Notes: generated by a model from the sequence alone, not told the origin. Numbered from the stretch's first letter, positions 27,856 to 36,488 are shown. The stretch: DNA of 64,000 bases from RPQJ01 sp963754535 (GCA_963754535.1 CAVWGG010000011.1:215096-279095), one strand, 5' to 3'. Numbers and translations are program-made.

Positions 27856-28808
27856 TGACCCGACAATCCGATCAATCACCACGGCGCAAGCACATGACGC
27901 GCCTGAACGTGACCTCGTCGCAGCAGCAGGGATGGGGACCGATGAGCCTGAGAAATGAAAACCTGCTGTCGCTGGGCGGGCTCACGATCGACCCTGGCAC
28001 GCTGGTGCGAGTGCTGGAACCGACTGACGCGGCATCGGCCGTGCTGTGCCAGCGACTGATGTCGGGCACGTACGACAAGCCCTTCCTGGTCGAAGACGGC
28101 AAGCACCGCGCGATGTGCTTCACGATCGATGGCAGCGTGCAGAGCGAGATGCGGATCGACGATCCCGATGCGCTCGTGAACGACTACACGCGCAAGATGA
28201 TGGGATTCCTGCTGTTCTGCCCGGAGCCGCGACGCGTCCTCATGATCGGTCTCGGCGGCGGCTCGCTGGTGAAGTTCTGCGCTCGCCACTTGCCGTCGAC
28301 GCACGTCACGGCCGTCGAGATCGATGCCAACGTCATCGCACTGCGGGAACATTTCAGGATTCCTCCGGATGGCAAGGAACTGCGTATCGTCCACGGCGAC
28401 GGCGCGCGCTTCGTCGCCGACCTGGTTGACGCCGATGAACTCCCCGATGTGCTGCTCGTCGACGCCTACGATCGCAACGGAATTTCGCCGTCGATCGCGG
28501 AATACGAATTCCTGGAGCACTCCCGTCGCATCCTCGGGGAAGACGGGGTATTCGTGATGAACCTCGCGGCCCATGAATCGGCGAGCTCAATACAGGTCGA
28601 GAGAATCCGCCACGTGTTCGGCGACCCCGTCATCCCGGTGACGGTGGGGTGGGGCGGCAACATGGTGATCTTCGCCGGTCCCGCGTTGCGTGATCGACGG
28701 CGGCTGGCGGCTGCTCCGAAGAACGCCCGCCACCTGCAGAAGACCCTCGATCTCAACTTCCGGATTCTGCCGGGTCTGGTGAAAAAGCATCTGCAGCAGG
28801 GGGAATAA
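27855..28808 (+). CDS. Spermidine synthase-like methyltransferase-fold protein
   Basis: 317 residues. The Rossmann-like domain shows RRVLMIGLGGGSLVKFCARHL, VTAVEIDANVIALREHF, RIVHGDGARFV and DVLLVDAYDRNG, the spermidine/spermine synthase arrangement. The DAYD motif takes the place of the catalytic D(A/S)(S/T)DP, so real aminopropyl transfer is doubtful. The first 30 residues vary, and ATGs at codon 14 or 30 are possible later starts. It is coupled to the RHH gene. Confidence 0.8.
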   Translation: MTRQSDQSPRRKHMTRLNVTSSQQQGWGPMSLRNENLLSLGGLTIDPGTLVRVLEPTDAASAVLCQRLMSGTYDKPFLVEDGKHRAMCFTIDGSVQSEMRIDDPDALVNDYTRKMMGFLLFCPEPRRVLMIGLGGGSLVKFCARHLPSTHVTAVEIDANVIALREHFRIPPDGKELRIVHGDGARFVADLVDADELPDVLLVDAYDRNGISPSIAEYEFLEHSRRILGEDGVFVMNLAAHESASSIQVERIRHVFGDPVIPVTVGWGGNMVIFAGPALRDRRRLAAAPKNARHLQKTLDLNFRILPGLVKKHLQQGE

Positions 28809-28925
28809 TGCGCGTCTGCCGGCGAAGCATCGAACGTGCGCTTCGTGATGATCTGGCGCAAGGAAGCGGACGGCGTGTGGCGCATGGCCCAGGAAGTGTT
28901 CGTTCCTGATAGCCAGGACAAGTAG
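28809..28925 (+). pseudogene. C-terminal remnant of a SnoaL/DUF4440-like protein
   Basis: Directly after the stop of the previous gene and in the same frame, 38 codons read FVMIWRKEADGVWRMAQEVF and then PDSQDK before TAG. This resembles the last strand and helix of NTF2-fold (SnoaL/DUF4440) proteins, where a WRKxxDGxWR(I/M)A motif is common. There is no usable upstream start or rest of the domain. It is likely the tail of a deleted gene. Confidence 0.45.
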
Positions 28926-29093
28926 AAGCGATAACAAGAAGCGGCATGGTTCGCGCCGAGCCTCGGTTAGTACGGACCGACCAGTCGATTCAACGGCAAG
29001 CAGTCGGCAGTAGAGTGCTCCCTTGACGGGATGGTCTGATCCGGTCATCCCGGCGCGGATATCACCGATGAGCAAGGGGGCAGCGGCTTCATC

Positions 29094-30335
29094 ATGAACC
29101 ATTCAGCGGACATCGTCATCGCCGGCGCGGGCGTCATCGGCATGTGCATCGCGGTGCAGTTGGCCCGGCGCAGCAACGCGCGAATCCTCGTGCTCGACAG
29201 GGCGGCGACTCCGGGCGAAGGCTCGACCGGAGCGTCATCGGCGGTGTGCCGGCACAAGTACAGCCGGAGCGAGACGGTGCTGCTGGCACGGGACGGCATC
29301 GATGCCTACCGGCACTGGGCCGACTTCGTGCAACTGCCGAATCCGCTCGCGCAGTTCAGCCACTCGGGCATGGTGTGGCTGGGCGACGGCCGGCCGGACT
29401 GGCCCACGCAGGAGGCGCAACGTCTTGCCGGACTCGGCGTGCGAGTCGAGGTGCTCGACGACGCGGCGCTGCAGGCGCGCTTCCCCGCGATCAATCCCTG
29501 CATCGAGGCCCCGGACAGCGACGCGGAGACCGAGCACGTCTGTCACGGCGGCGGTTCGCACTTGTTTGAACTCGACGCCGGCTTCATGGATCCGGTGGAC
29601 GTGCTGAACGACCTGATCCGCAGCGCCCGCATGAAAGGCGTCGAGGTTCGGTTCGGCGCGGAAGTGGTGGGCGTGGAACTGGCGGGCGAGCGCGTCGCTG
29701 GGGTGCGACTTGGCGACGGCAGCGTCGTCTCGTGCCCGAGATTCGTCAGCGCCAGCGGCCCATGGTGCCGGAAGCTGTTCGCGCAGGTGGGTTTGGCTTG
29801 CAACTGGCAACTGGACGCGACGCGGATCCAGATGGTGCATATCGACCGGCCGGCAGGAGTGCAGGGCGACCTGCCCGTGGTCTGCGACCCGGCAGGCGGC
29901 ATCTACTTCCGCACGCAGAACCGCGGGCAGCAGATCATCGTGGGCTCGGTGCTCGAGAGCGACGAACTGGAGTCGGTGAAGAACCCCGACGACTACGCCA
30001 CGTACGCCGACGACGACTACGTCCGCATGAAGCTCTTTTACCTGGAGCACCGGCTGCGCGGCATGGGCGAGATTCGACGGCCGCGTGGGTACAGCGGGCT
30101 GTACACGATCAACCGCGCGGACTATCACCCGGTCGTCGGGCCGACGCCGATCGACGGATTTTTCGTGGCCAATGGCTGCAGCGGGCACAGCTTCAAGTTG
30201 GCGCCCGCCATCGGATCGCTGATCGCACAGATGCTGGAAGGCAAGGTCGATCGGTTCGACACCGACGTGGATCCCGGCTACCTGGCTTTCGATCGCGAAC
30301 CGATCAAGCTGGATTCGCACAACGTGCTGGCGTAA
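29094..30335 (+). CDS. FAD-dependent oxidoreductase, DAO family
   Basis: 413 residues. The FAD-binding motif IVIAGAGVIGMCIAVQLARR opens the protein (visible as a GxGxxG fold), followed by STGASSAVCRHKYSR, which fits the sarcosine/glycine-oxidase branch. A C-terminal GLYTINRADYHPVVGPTP and VANGCSGHSFKLAPAIG complete the DAO pattern. Substrate is probably a secondary or primary amine or an alpha-amino/hydroxy acid; it cannot be fixed from sequence. AAGGGGG 12-18 bases upstream is a distant ribosome site. Confidence 0.88.
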   Translation: MNHSADIVIAGAGVIGMCIAVQLARRSNARILVLDRAATPGEGSTGASSAVCRHKYSRSETVLLARDGIDAYRHWADFVQLPNPLAQFSHSGMVWLGDGRPDWPTQEAQRLAGLGVRVEVLDDAALQARFPAINPCIEAPDSDAETEHVCHGGGSHLFELDAGFMDPVDVLNDLIRSARMKGVEVRFGAEVVGVELAGERVAGVRLGDGSVVSCPRFVSASGPWCRKLFAQVGLACNWQLDATRIQMVHIDRPAGVQGDLPVVCDPAGGIYFRTQNRGQQIIVGSVLESDELESVKNPDDYATYADDDYVRMKLFYLEHRLRGMGEIRRPRGYSGLYTINRADYHPVVGPTPIDGFFVANGCSGHSFKLAPAIGSLIAQMLEGKVDRFDTDVDPGYLAFDREPIKLDSHNVLA

Positions 30336-30441
30336 ACGGAAAACCTCTCTTGGCTTCGATTCGCAATTCGCCTACCGTCCGCATCGTGGCAGGAATCATC
30401 CGGCCGCGAATTCATCCACTTACGAGGTTGAACATACCCCA

Positions 30442-30831
30442 ATGGCCAAAGCCAAAAAGTCCGTGAAGAAAGCTGCGAAGAAGCCCGCGAAGAAATCTGC
30501 CCCGAAGACCCCGCAGTCGATCAAGACGGTGCTGACCAAGTCCGCGCTGGTCGCTCACCTCGCCGACGCCGCGCAGGTCGCCGCGAAGGACGCACGCGCG
30601 TTGCTAGCCGCACTCGAAGAGACGATCCGTGTCTCGATCAGCAAGAAAGGTCCGCGCACCTTCATGCTTCCGGGACTGCTGAAGATCACCGTCACCAGCG
30701 TACCTGCGAAGAAAGCGCGCAAGGGCATCAACCCGTTCACGGGTGAAGAAACCGTCTTCAAGGCGAAACCCGCGACCATGAAGGTCAAGGTGCGTCCGAT
30801 GAAGAAGCTGAAGGACGCTGCGCGGTCCTGA
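30442..30831 (+). CDS. HU-family DNA-binding protein with lysine/alanine-rich N-terminal tail
   Basis: 129 residues. Residues 1-25 are a histone-like tail of Lys, Ala and Pro (AKKSVKKAAKKPAKKSAPK), and the rest is an HU/IHF fold (TKSALVAHLADAAQV, LPGLLKITVTSVPAKKARKG, NPFTGEETVFKAKPA). The RxGxNPxTG arm of HU is kept as RKGINPFTGEE. It probably compacts DNA or binds without strong sequence specificity. It is followed at 9 bp by a good terminator and stands alone. Confidence 0.9.
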   Translation: MAKAKKSVKKAAKKPAKKSAPKTPQSIKTVLTKSALVAHLADAAQVAAKDARALLAALEETIRVSISKKGPRTFMLPGLLKITVTSVPAKKARKGINPFTGEETVFKAKPATMKVKVRPMKKLKDAARS

Positions 30832-30840
30832 GCCTCGACC

Positions 30841-30870
30841 AGGGCAGCCAGCCCGCGGCTGCCCTGTTTT
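30841..30870 (+). terminator. Intrinsic terminator of the HU-like gene
   Basis: A perfect 8-bp stem AGGGCAGC/GCTGCCCT (30841-30848 and 30858-30865) with a 9-base loop is followed by GTTTTC. This is the best rho-independent terminator in the window. Confidence 0.85.
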
Positions 30871-31022
30871 CGGGTCTCGCCCAGGTCACCGACACCCTCC
30901 ATTGGCCGGAACCGGTCCAGTATTCAGACCGACTGAAGGAAAGCACGATCCGGGTCGTCGTCGGCTGGCGCGGGCGTCATCCTCTTTCGCCGCGGTATTC
31001 GCCGCGATGAGGTACGACCCGC

Positions 31023-31163
31023 ATGGATTTCAGGATCACCGGCTTGCCGATCGCCGGCTTCGCGTCGCTGCTGCCGCTCGACGATGACGCACTGCATGCC
31101 CGGGGCATAACACGCCTCGTCGTCGATGTCCCCAAGGCCTATGCAGGTACTCGCCGCCCATGA
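31023..31163 (+). pseudogene. DUF1203 protein, 5' fragment only
   Basis: ATG at 31023 behind GAGG gives MDFRITGLPIAGFASLLPL, then a short DDDALHARGITRLVVDV stretch, a close match to the start of DUF1203 proteins (normally about 150 residues). The similarity ends near codon 40 (PKAYAG); the frame then runs into the tail of the opposite-strand fragment and stops at 31161-31163. The rest of the gene has been lost, most simply by a deletion with its end near 31140. Confidence 0.7.
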
Positions 31164-31437
31164 GGCTCGGGTGGATGCGGCCGATCGCGACGCGCTCTGC
31201 ATCCGACAACTTCGCTTTGGCCGGGATGTCCGGGATCTCGTCGAGCTGGCCGGTGTCGATCAGGCGCCTGAGTGCGGCGCGGCGTTCGGCACCCTTGATG
31301 TGCGTCAGCAGCTGCTTCTCCAGCCCTAAGGGCCAGAAGTACGTCTTCAGGCGAAAGGCGAGGTCGATCGACTCAGTGATGGCCATGGGCTGGAATCCCG
31401 GTACTTGGGTGTCCAGTCTGGCTGGGCGTGGGCTCAT
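31137..31437 (-). pseudogene. Conserved hypothetical protein, 5' fragment only
   Basis: Starting at ATG 31386 (or 31437, neither with a strong ribosome site) it reads FRLKTYFWPLGLEKQLLTHI and a helical region, ending IHPSLMGGEYL near 31137. In homologues as I recall them, MGGEYLP leads into a beta-rich C-terminal half. Here that half is missing and the frame passes into the antisense of the DUF1203 fragment. The two fragments meet at one junction. Confidence 0.6.
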
Positions 31438-31487
31438 GGGGTGAGGTTGTGAGAGCGCAGCGTGGTGGCGTGCGGAGCGTCCCGGCG

Positions 31488-32501
31488 TCAGGGCGGATAC
31501 AGCCAGGCGCCGTTGTCGTTGATGATGACGTGCAGTTCGCGGTCGGTGGTCGGTGGCTCGGCACTGAGCAGGACGGATTCGTCGTCCGGCTGATCGCGGT
31601 GCACGCGCCCGCCTTCGTTGCGCACGCACAGCATGAATTTTCCCATCAGCGTTGCGAAGGTGAGCTCGTCTGCCTGACAACTCGGTGTGCTGACGACACC
31701 CTTGTCGGACATGCCAGTGGTGAATCGCAACGTGTGACTGCCGACGGGCAGCGTGAGCGGGTACAGGGCGCGTGAGTTGAACACGCACGCGCCGGGTTGG
31801 TTGGTGGTCATTACTTCGTAGCTGCCGCCGGCATTGCGGCAGTCGGCCTCCGACGTTCTGGAGGGCGGAATCACTGCCGGCAAGGTGAGCCACAACGTCT
31901 GGCGTTTGCCGTCGTCGAGGTACATGTTGGCCGCGCTCGCGCAAAAGCCGCCCGCGTCCGCCGCGGCCAGGCGGACTGGGTCGGGGCCGAGGAGCACCGT
32001 GCAGGTGGGGCGGGCGGTGTGCGCGGCACGAACCTGCAGATACCGGGTCAGTGCGACCGACAAAGCGTCCCGCAGGGAGTGGACGAACTGGAAATCGCCG
32101 GCACGCAGGATCAGCGCGGGGGGTTCACCGGGCGCCGCACGCACGTAGTCGGAGGCGCGTGCACTGACGTTGCCGTCGGCGCCGTAGACCACGAGGCTGT
32201 AGGCCTCGAGCTTGTCGCTTGGGAACGGCACGGGCACCGGGTAGGGTGCAAAGATGACCATGAGGTTGCGCTGCTTGCCTTGCAGGCGATACAGCTCGAC
32301 GCCAAACGTGTCGCTGACGAGCCAGGGTGTGCCGAGCAGCGCGTGCACACCGTCGCGGTTGATTGGAAACTTGTCGATTTCGGCGGCTCGGGCCTGGGCC
32401 GCCTCGACGTCGATCGTGGGCTTGCCGATCGGTCCCCCGGTGGCGCAACTGCAGAGCGCACAGGCGGTCAGTGCAACGAGAATGAGTCGGCGACGACGCA
32501 T
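31488..32501 (-). CDS. Hypothetical lipoprotein (paralogue of the divergent gene)
   Basis: 337 residues from ATG at 32501, giving a signal peptide with lipobox (LVALTACALCSC-A). The mature part has an OmlA/SmpA-like start, FPINRDGVHALLGTPWLVSD, then FGVELYRLQGKQ and FAPYPVPVPFPSDKLEAYSL. The same layout (RxxVRxxLGxP, then YxxFPxxxxK(E/L)) occurs in the divergent lipoprotein at 32956. Function unknown; probably an outer-membrane or periplasmic lipoprotein. A much longer open frame upstream is not supported. Confidence 0.72.
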   Translation of the reverse strand: MRRRRLILVALTACALCSCATGGPIGKPTIDVEAAQARAAEIDKFPINRDGVHALLGTPWLVSDTFGVELYRLQGKQRNLMVIFAPYPVPVPFPSDKLEAYSLVVYGADGNVSARASDYVRAAPGEPPALILRAGDFQFVHSLRDALSVALTRYLQVRAAHTARPTCTVLLGPDPVRLAAADAGGFCASAANMYLDDGKRQTLWLTLPAVIPPSRTSEADCRNAGGSYEVMTTNQPGACVFNSRALYPLTLPVGSHTLRFTTGMSDKGVVSTPSCQADELTFATLMGKFMLCVRNEGGRVHRDQPDDESVLLSAEPPTTDRELHVIINDNGAWLYPP

Positions 32502-32955
32502 GGCGACCCTCGCGGGTCCGGCGTGGATGACGAACTCCGGAGCCGATGGTTGATTATCCCGCCCGGACGGTGAGCGGCGCGTACGTAGTTCGAGAAGAGG
32601 CGCGGGCGGGTTTGGACCAGACGAGTTCCGGCGAGCCTGTCCGAGCAATGGATCATCTGCTGCGGCCGCGACGCAGCCACCTTTCACCACGATCATTCTC
32701 GTTGCAGAGCTTTGGCTATGCGCCTCGAACGATCGAGGCGACAGATCGGCTGGGGCGCGCCCTCGTGACGATGCCCATTGCTCGGAGAGGTTCCTGAGTT
32801 GCTGGCGGGGGAGGGTGATGAGGTTTGGGATTGCCATGGCCGTCTCCGTGCAGTCGCACCATCGTCGCGCCGGCGCGCCTGGTGGCAATTCCGGATGTCC
32901 TTGGTCCTGGCGGGGCGTAGGTTCGGAGTGGAACCGGCCGTCCGGCGGTTTGGTC
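32502..32955. other. Intergenic region between two divergent paralogous lipoprotein genes
   Basis: These 454 bp hold no convincing gene. Some frames stay open on both strands because of base composition, but none has a ribosome site and family-like content. The region should contain the promoters of both lipoproteins; no strong -10/-35 pair was recognised. Confidence 0.5.
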
Positions 32956-33840
32956 ATGGACACGATACGCACAGGGGTCTTTGCAGCGGTGTTGGCGCTC
33001 GCGCTGGGCGGCTGCGGCATTGGTGTGCCACTCGAGAAGAGCAGGATTGAAAAAGAGCTGCCGCAGACGACTGTCACCATCGTGGTTGGCCAGTCGGATC
33101 GGGCGGCGGTCCGACGGATTCTCGGCGAGCCTCTGGCTGCCAGTGACTACTGGCAGTTCGATCTGTTTCGCGTCTCGGAGTCGAATTCGCTGCTGCTGAT
33201 TCTGCCGTTCCCGGCGTATTCAAAGGAAGACGTGACGGCCTACGTGCTGGTGCGATACGACGCTCGGCAGACGGTCGTTGCCTACGACACTGGAATCACT
33301 TCCTCACCCAGCATGATGAGCAGCAACCCGACCTGGGGTGCGAAGGTGTCGGCTGCAGACACGAGCTTCATCTTCGAGTGGGAACCCAAAGCAGGTTCCG
33401 TGTACGTTGATGCTCCGCGACGCGATCAGTTTCTTGCTGAACACGGCGCCCGTGACCGCTGTGCATTACTGGCCGGGTGGATTTCGGGAGGAGACCGGAT
33501 TCGCCGACTAGAGGTGGACGGGCGCTCGACGCTCGCCTTCCCGGGTCTGAGGCTGCTGATGCTCGAGGCGGGATCGCATCGACTCGAGATTCCGCCCGGA
33601 ACATGGGACACGCTGCGCGCTTCCGCCGAGTTTTCCTGCGCCGCCGGACAAGTTTCCTATGCAGCCTTTGAGTTGTGGCCGGTGAATGACTCGGTCGATG
33701 GCCGGCCCAGGATGCGCCTGAGGGTGCCGCTGGAAGGATCAATTTCGGTGTTGCAGGAGATGCCAGAGCAATTTGCCGAGCAGCCGCTGCTGATCTGGCG
33801 GGACGGAGAATGGCTGGTGCCGCAGGAGCTCGGACGGTAG
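32956..33840 (+). CDS. Hypothetical lipoprotein
   Basis: 294 residues from ATG at 32956; the lipobox is LALALGGC-G. The mature protein begins with a charged stretch (LEKSRIEKELPQ), then SDRAAVRRILGEPLAASDYW, resembling the SmpA/OmlA fold, and LPFPAYSKEDVTAYVLV. The later part has AGSHRLEIPPGTWDT and ENs with ENCW-like hydrophobic strands ending in LLIWRDGEWLVPQELG. Function unknown. It is a diverged paralogue of the gene at 31488-32501. Confidence 0.72.
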   Translation: MDTIRTGVFAAVLALALGGCGIGVPLEKSRIEKELPQTTVTIVVGQSDRAAVRRILGEPLAASDYWQFDLFRVSESNSLLLILPFPAYSKEDVTAYVLVRYDARQTVVAYDTGITSSPSMMSSNPTWGAKVSAADTSFIFEWEPKAGSVYVDAPRRDQFLAEHGARDRCALLAGWISGGDRIRRLEVDGRSTLAFPGLRLLMLEAGSHRLEIPPGTWDTLRASAEFSCAAGQVSYAAFELWPVNDSVDGRPRMRLRVPLEGSISVLQEMPEQFAEQPLLIWRDGEWLVPQELGR

Positions 33841-33859
33841 AGCAAGAGGCAAGTGTGAT

Positions 33860-34594
33860 ATGGCACGTCAGCAGGACAGTGCCGATCGGCGGATCGAGCG
33901 GGCGATCCTGGTGCTGGGGCTGGTCGGGGTCGTGGCGATCTTTGTGCCGTTCACCGCTGGGCTGTCGCCGCTTGCGGCCTTGCCGGTGCTGCGGGTGTTG
34001 GGATCATCGATGCCTGCTCTTGATGTCTTCGCAAAGATCGTGTCAACGACGGCCGCGCTTGCGTTCTTCCTGGCGCCGCTCGTCTCGTTGGCGCAGTGGT
34101 CGCGGTGCCTGGGGCGACCGTGCTCAGTCTGGGAACGCGGGCTTCAGACGGCAGCGGCCTCGCGCCAGGACCCGGGACGGCACCCGAAGCGAAGGAAGGA
34201 GGAGTCGGACAGCCGCAAGCGGACTCGAACCGCGGCGCAATTGAAGCTTGCGAAGGCCATGCCGCATCCGCCGCCGATTTACGGTGCGACCAGCAACAGG
34301 GACGTGACCGAATGCAAGTTGTGCAATGTCACCGGCAAGATCGGCGGGACAAAGTGTCATCGCTGTGACGGTGTCGGCCAACGCGAGGTCAGCGAGCCGC
34401 CGGAATTGTATCGCCGCCGAATGTACACGGCCGCGATTGCGCATCAATTGAAGTCGACGGTCGTTGTCGCCCTGATAGGGGCAGAGACGCGCAAGGGCGG
34501 CTACACCAGCCAGCAACTGAAGGAGCTGAAGAAGATCGCTCATCCCGCGCAAAGTGCAGAATCCGTAACTGGCGCGATCAAGGTGCTGGGCTGA
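33860..34594 (+). CDS. Chimeric protein: membrane N-terminus fused to a DnaJ-type zinc-motif C-terminus
   Basis: 244 residues. Residues 1-95 have two to three membrane helices (RAILVLGLVGVVAIF, ALAFFLAPLVSLAQ) and share near-identical DNA with the minus-strand pseudogene at 41.6-41.9 kb. After TAAAS (about 34165) the similarity ends and a basic linker leads to two CxxCxGxG-like motifs, CKLCNVTG and CHRCDGVG, and a helical end. ATG at 34259 could start the C-terminal part by itself. Function unknown; a fusion created by deletion is likely. Confidence 0.6.
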   Translation: MARQQDSADRRIERAILVLGLVGVVAIFVPFTAGLSPLAALPVLRVLGSSMPALDVFAKIVSTTAALAFFLAPLVSLAQWSRCLGRPCSVWERGLQTAAASRQDPGRHPKRRKEESDSRKRTRTAAQLKLAKAMPHPPPIYGATSNRDVTECKLCNVTGKIGGTKCHRCDGVGQREVSEPPELYRRRMYTAAIAHQLKSTVVVALIGAETRKGGYTSQQLKELKKIAHPAQSAESVTGAIKVLG

Positions 34595-34732
34595 ACGACC
34601 GTTCTCGAGGCATGACGATGAATGAACTGGTTTGGGTCGCGAGTATCCAGTCGAAATGGGCGCCGGGGGGGTCTGGGATGTTGAGGCGAATCAAGTGATC
34701 GCGCAGGTTCACCCAAACACACAGGGGTAGTC

Positions 34733-34999
34733 ATGGCAGTGAAGCGAATGAATGCAAGGCGTAAGGCGTCGTCGCAAGAGCGCAAGTTCGAGGTCAAGGC
34801 GGAAGTTGCGAACTTCACGCTCGCGAAAGCGAAGTCAGCGCTCAAGCTCGCGATCTACGACCGGGATGAAAAGCTCGGTCAACTCGAGATCGGGCGGGGT
34901 TCGCTGTACTGGAGAGGCGCCAATCGCGAGATCGAGAAGCGGCTCAGCTGGGGACGGGTGGCACAAATGCTCGATGAGTTGGCGTACGGGAAGAAGTAG
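34733..34999 (+). CDS. Conserved small hypothetical protein, 88 aa
   Basis: A basic N-terminus is followed by KAEVANFTLAKAKSALKLAI, YDRDEKLGQLEIGRGSLYWR and a helical end (SWGRVAQMLDEL). The compact beta-rich middle with GQLEIGRGSLYWRG recurs in small uncharacterised proteobacterial proteins as far as I can recall. The ribosome site is ACAGGGG 8 bases before ATG. No function can be given. Confidence 0.65.
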   Translation: MAVKRMNARRKASSQERKFEVKAEVANFTLAKAKSALKLAIYDRDEKLGQLEIGRGSLYWRGANREIEKRLSWGRVAQMLDELAYGKK

Positions 35000-35058
35000 C
35001 GGCTGCAGCCGGCCGCATGCGACTGGGCGCGGCGAGGACGCCGCGCAGGAGTTGAAAA

Positions 35059-36219
35059 ATGTTGCCAAAGAGAATTCTGCGTTGGCTTGTGGCAGGCGTG
35101 GCTTTGCTGCTCTCCGTGCACGTGCTGGCCGACGATTTCGCGGACGCGCTTGCGGCCTACGACAAGCATGACTACTCGACGGCCGTCAGGATGTTCGAGC
35201 CGCTGGCCGAGCGTGGTGACATGCGCGCCGCGCTGTTCCTGGGTGCCGCCTATTACACCGGGTTGGGAGTTCATTTCGACCGTCAAAAGTCGGTTGGATG
35301 GATGTTGCAAGCCCAATCGAGCGCGTCCAGCGCCGACTACGACTTCGTGTATGGACACTGGCAGGCGCTTGCGGACGCTGGCGACCCCGATGCCCAAGTG
35401 GCGCTGGGAACCGCCTATAACACTGGCTTCGGCGTGCCTGCCGATCCCAAGAAGGCGTTTGCGTTGATGCAGCAATCGGCGGCCCAGGGCTACGCGCCGG
35501 GCCAGCACGGGCTGGGTACGATGTACGCGTCCGGCGACGGCGTGCGCAAGGACGCGGCGGAGGCGTTCAAGTGGTTCAGCCTCGCTGCCGAGCAGGGCTT
35601 TACCCGGGCGCAGGGCGCCCTTGCCGGGATGTACCAGACTGGCAATGGCGTGAAGAAGGACAAGGCGGCCGCGATCGCCTGGCTCCGACGGTCCGCCGAC
35701 AATGGCGGGACGCAGGAGCAGTACGAGCTCGGGGTCATCTACAGCGAGGGCAACGGCGTCCGCGCCGATCATGTGGAGGCGGTGAAGTGGTTCCGGCTCG
35801 CGGCGGCCGGCGGGTCACCGCTGGCGCAGAACAATCTCGCCGTCAGTTACCTGAAAGGGACCGGGGTAACGAAGGACCTGGTCGCCGCCTACGAGTTCTC
35901 GACGCTCGCGATCAATGGGGCGGACCGGGTCTCGCCCGAGTTCCAGCCGACCATGCGCCTCGCGTACGCCACGATAGGCGGCAAGTTGAGCGATGCGCAG
36001 AAACGGGCTGCCCTTTACCAGCTGGGGGAGAGGTGTCGCGACGGTGACGGCGTGCCCCGGGACGATGTACTGGCGTACCGCTGGATGGACATGTCCATGC
36101 ACGACGAGCCGGACGAAGCTCTGCGTACTGCTCGACAGGCGGCGTGCGACAGGCTGGCCGCGCGGATGCGGCCCGACCAGGTGGCGCGTGCGCAGACGCT
36201 GTCGCGCTCCGGGCTCTGA
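35059..36219 (+). CDS. Exported Sel1-repeat (SLR) protein
   Basis: 386 residues with a signal peptide (LRWLVAGVALLLSVHVLA). Six to seven Sel1-like repeats of about 36 residues follow, e.g. LGTMYASGDGVRKDAAEAFK, LAGMYQTGNGVKKDKAAAIA and LGVIYSEGNGVRADHVEAVK. Such solenoids mediate protein contacts in the periplasm or outer membrane. Partner unknown. The stop codon TGA (36217-36219) coincides with the left end of a MITE-like element, so the native C-terminus may have been shortened. Confidence 0.88.
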   Translation: MLPKRILRWLVAGVALLLSVHVLADDFADALAAYDKHDYSTAVRMFEPLAERGDMRAALFLGAAYYTGLGVHFDRQKSVGWMLQAQSSASSADYDFVYGHWQALADAGDPDAQVALGTAYNTGFGVPADPKKAFALMQQSAAQGYAPGQHGLGTMYASGDGVRKDAAEAFKWFSLAAEQGFTRAQGALAGMYQTGNGVKKDKAAAIAWLRRSADNGGTQEQYELGVIYSEGNGVRADHVEAVKWFRLAAAGGSPLAQNNLAVSYLKGTGVTKDLVAAYEFSTLAINGADRVSPEFQPTMRLAYATIGGKLSDAQKRAALYQLGERCRDGDGVPRDDVLAYRWMDMSMHDEPDEALRTARQAACDRLAARMRPDQVARAQTLSRSGL

Positions 36220-36488
36220 GGAACCGCTGATCTACTCCCGCGTGGGCGTGACCGCGTGCGAGTTTTCTCCGCTGGCGCGAAGCGAGGACCGAGTGGGTAT
36301 CGATGCACGACCGACGAGCGACAACGTCCGCGGCGAAGGTCGCCCGGTCCCCAAGGGGTACGCACGTGACGACGCATCACCGCGTTGCTCGCCTTGCCCA
36401 TGGAACGACCATGGGGCGGCGGCTCGCGCCTCGTGCTGCGCCGTCCCGTGCAAAACGCACCTCATGCGGGAGTAGATCAGAGGTTCCT
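36219..36488. mobile_element. MITE-like element with 26-bp terminal inverted repeats
   Basis: The 26-base arms 36219-36244 and 36463-36488 match at 24 positions (mismatches at 8 and 24) and both contain CTGATCTACTCCCGC. The 270-bp body has no gene of transposase size. No clear target-site duplication is seen (flanks GCTCTG and TACTGT). This fits a non-autonomous element or a deletion derivative of an insertion sequence. It fills the whole gap between the Sel1 gene and the next pseudogene. Confidence 0.7.

Noticed and set aside
31036..31944. 302-aa minus-strand ORF
   Set aside because: Only its middle part resembles a protein family; the first third is antisense to the lipoprotein gene and the last part is antisense to the DUF1203 fragment.
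31488..33080. 530-aa reading of the minus-strand lipoprotein
   Set aside because: The first 193 codons have no ribosome site and low-quality composition, while ATG at 32501 gives a clear lipoprotein signal.
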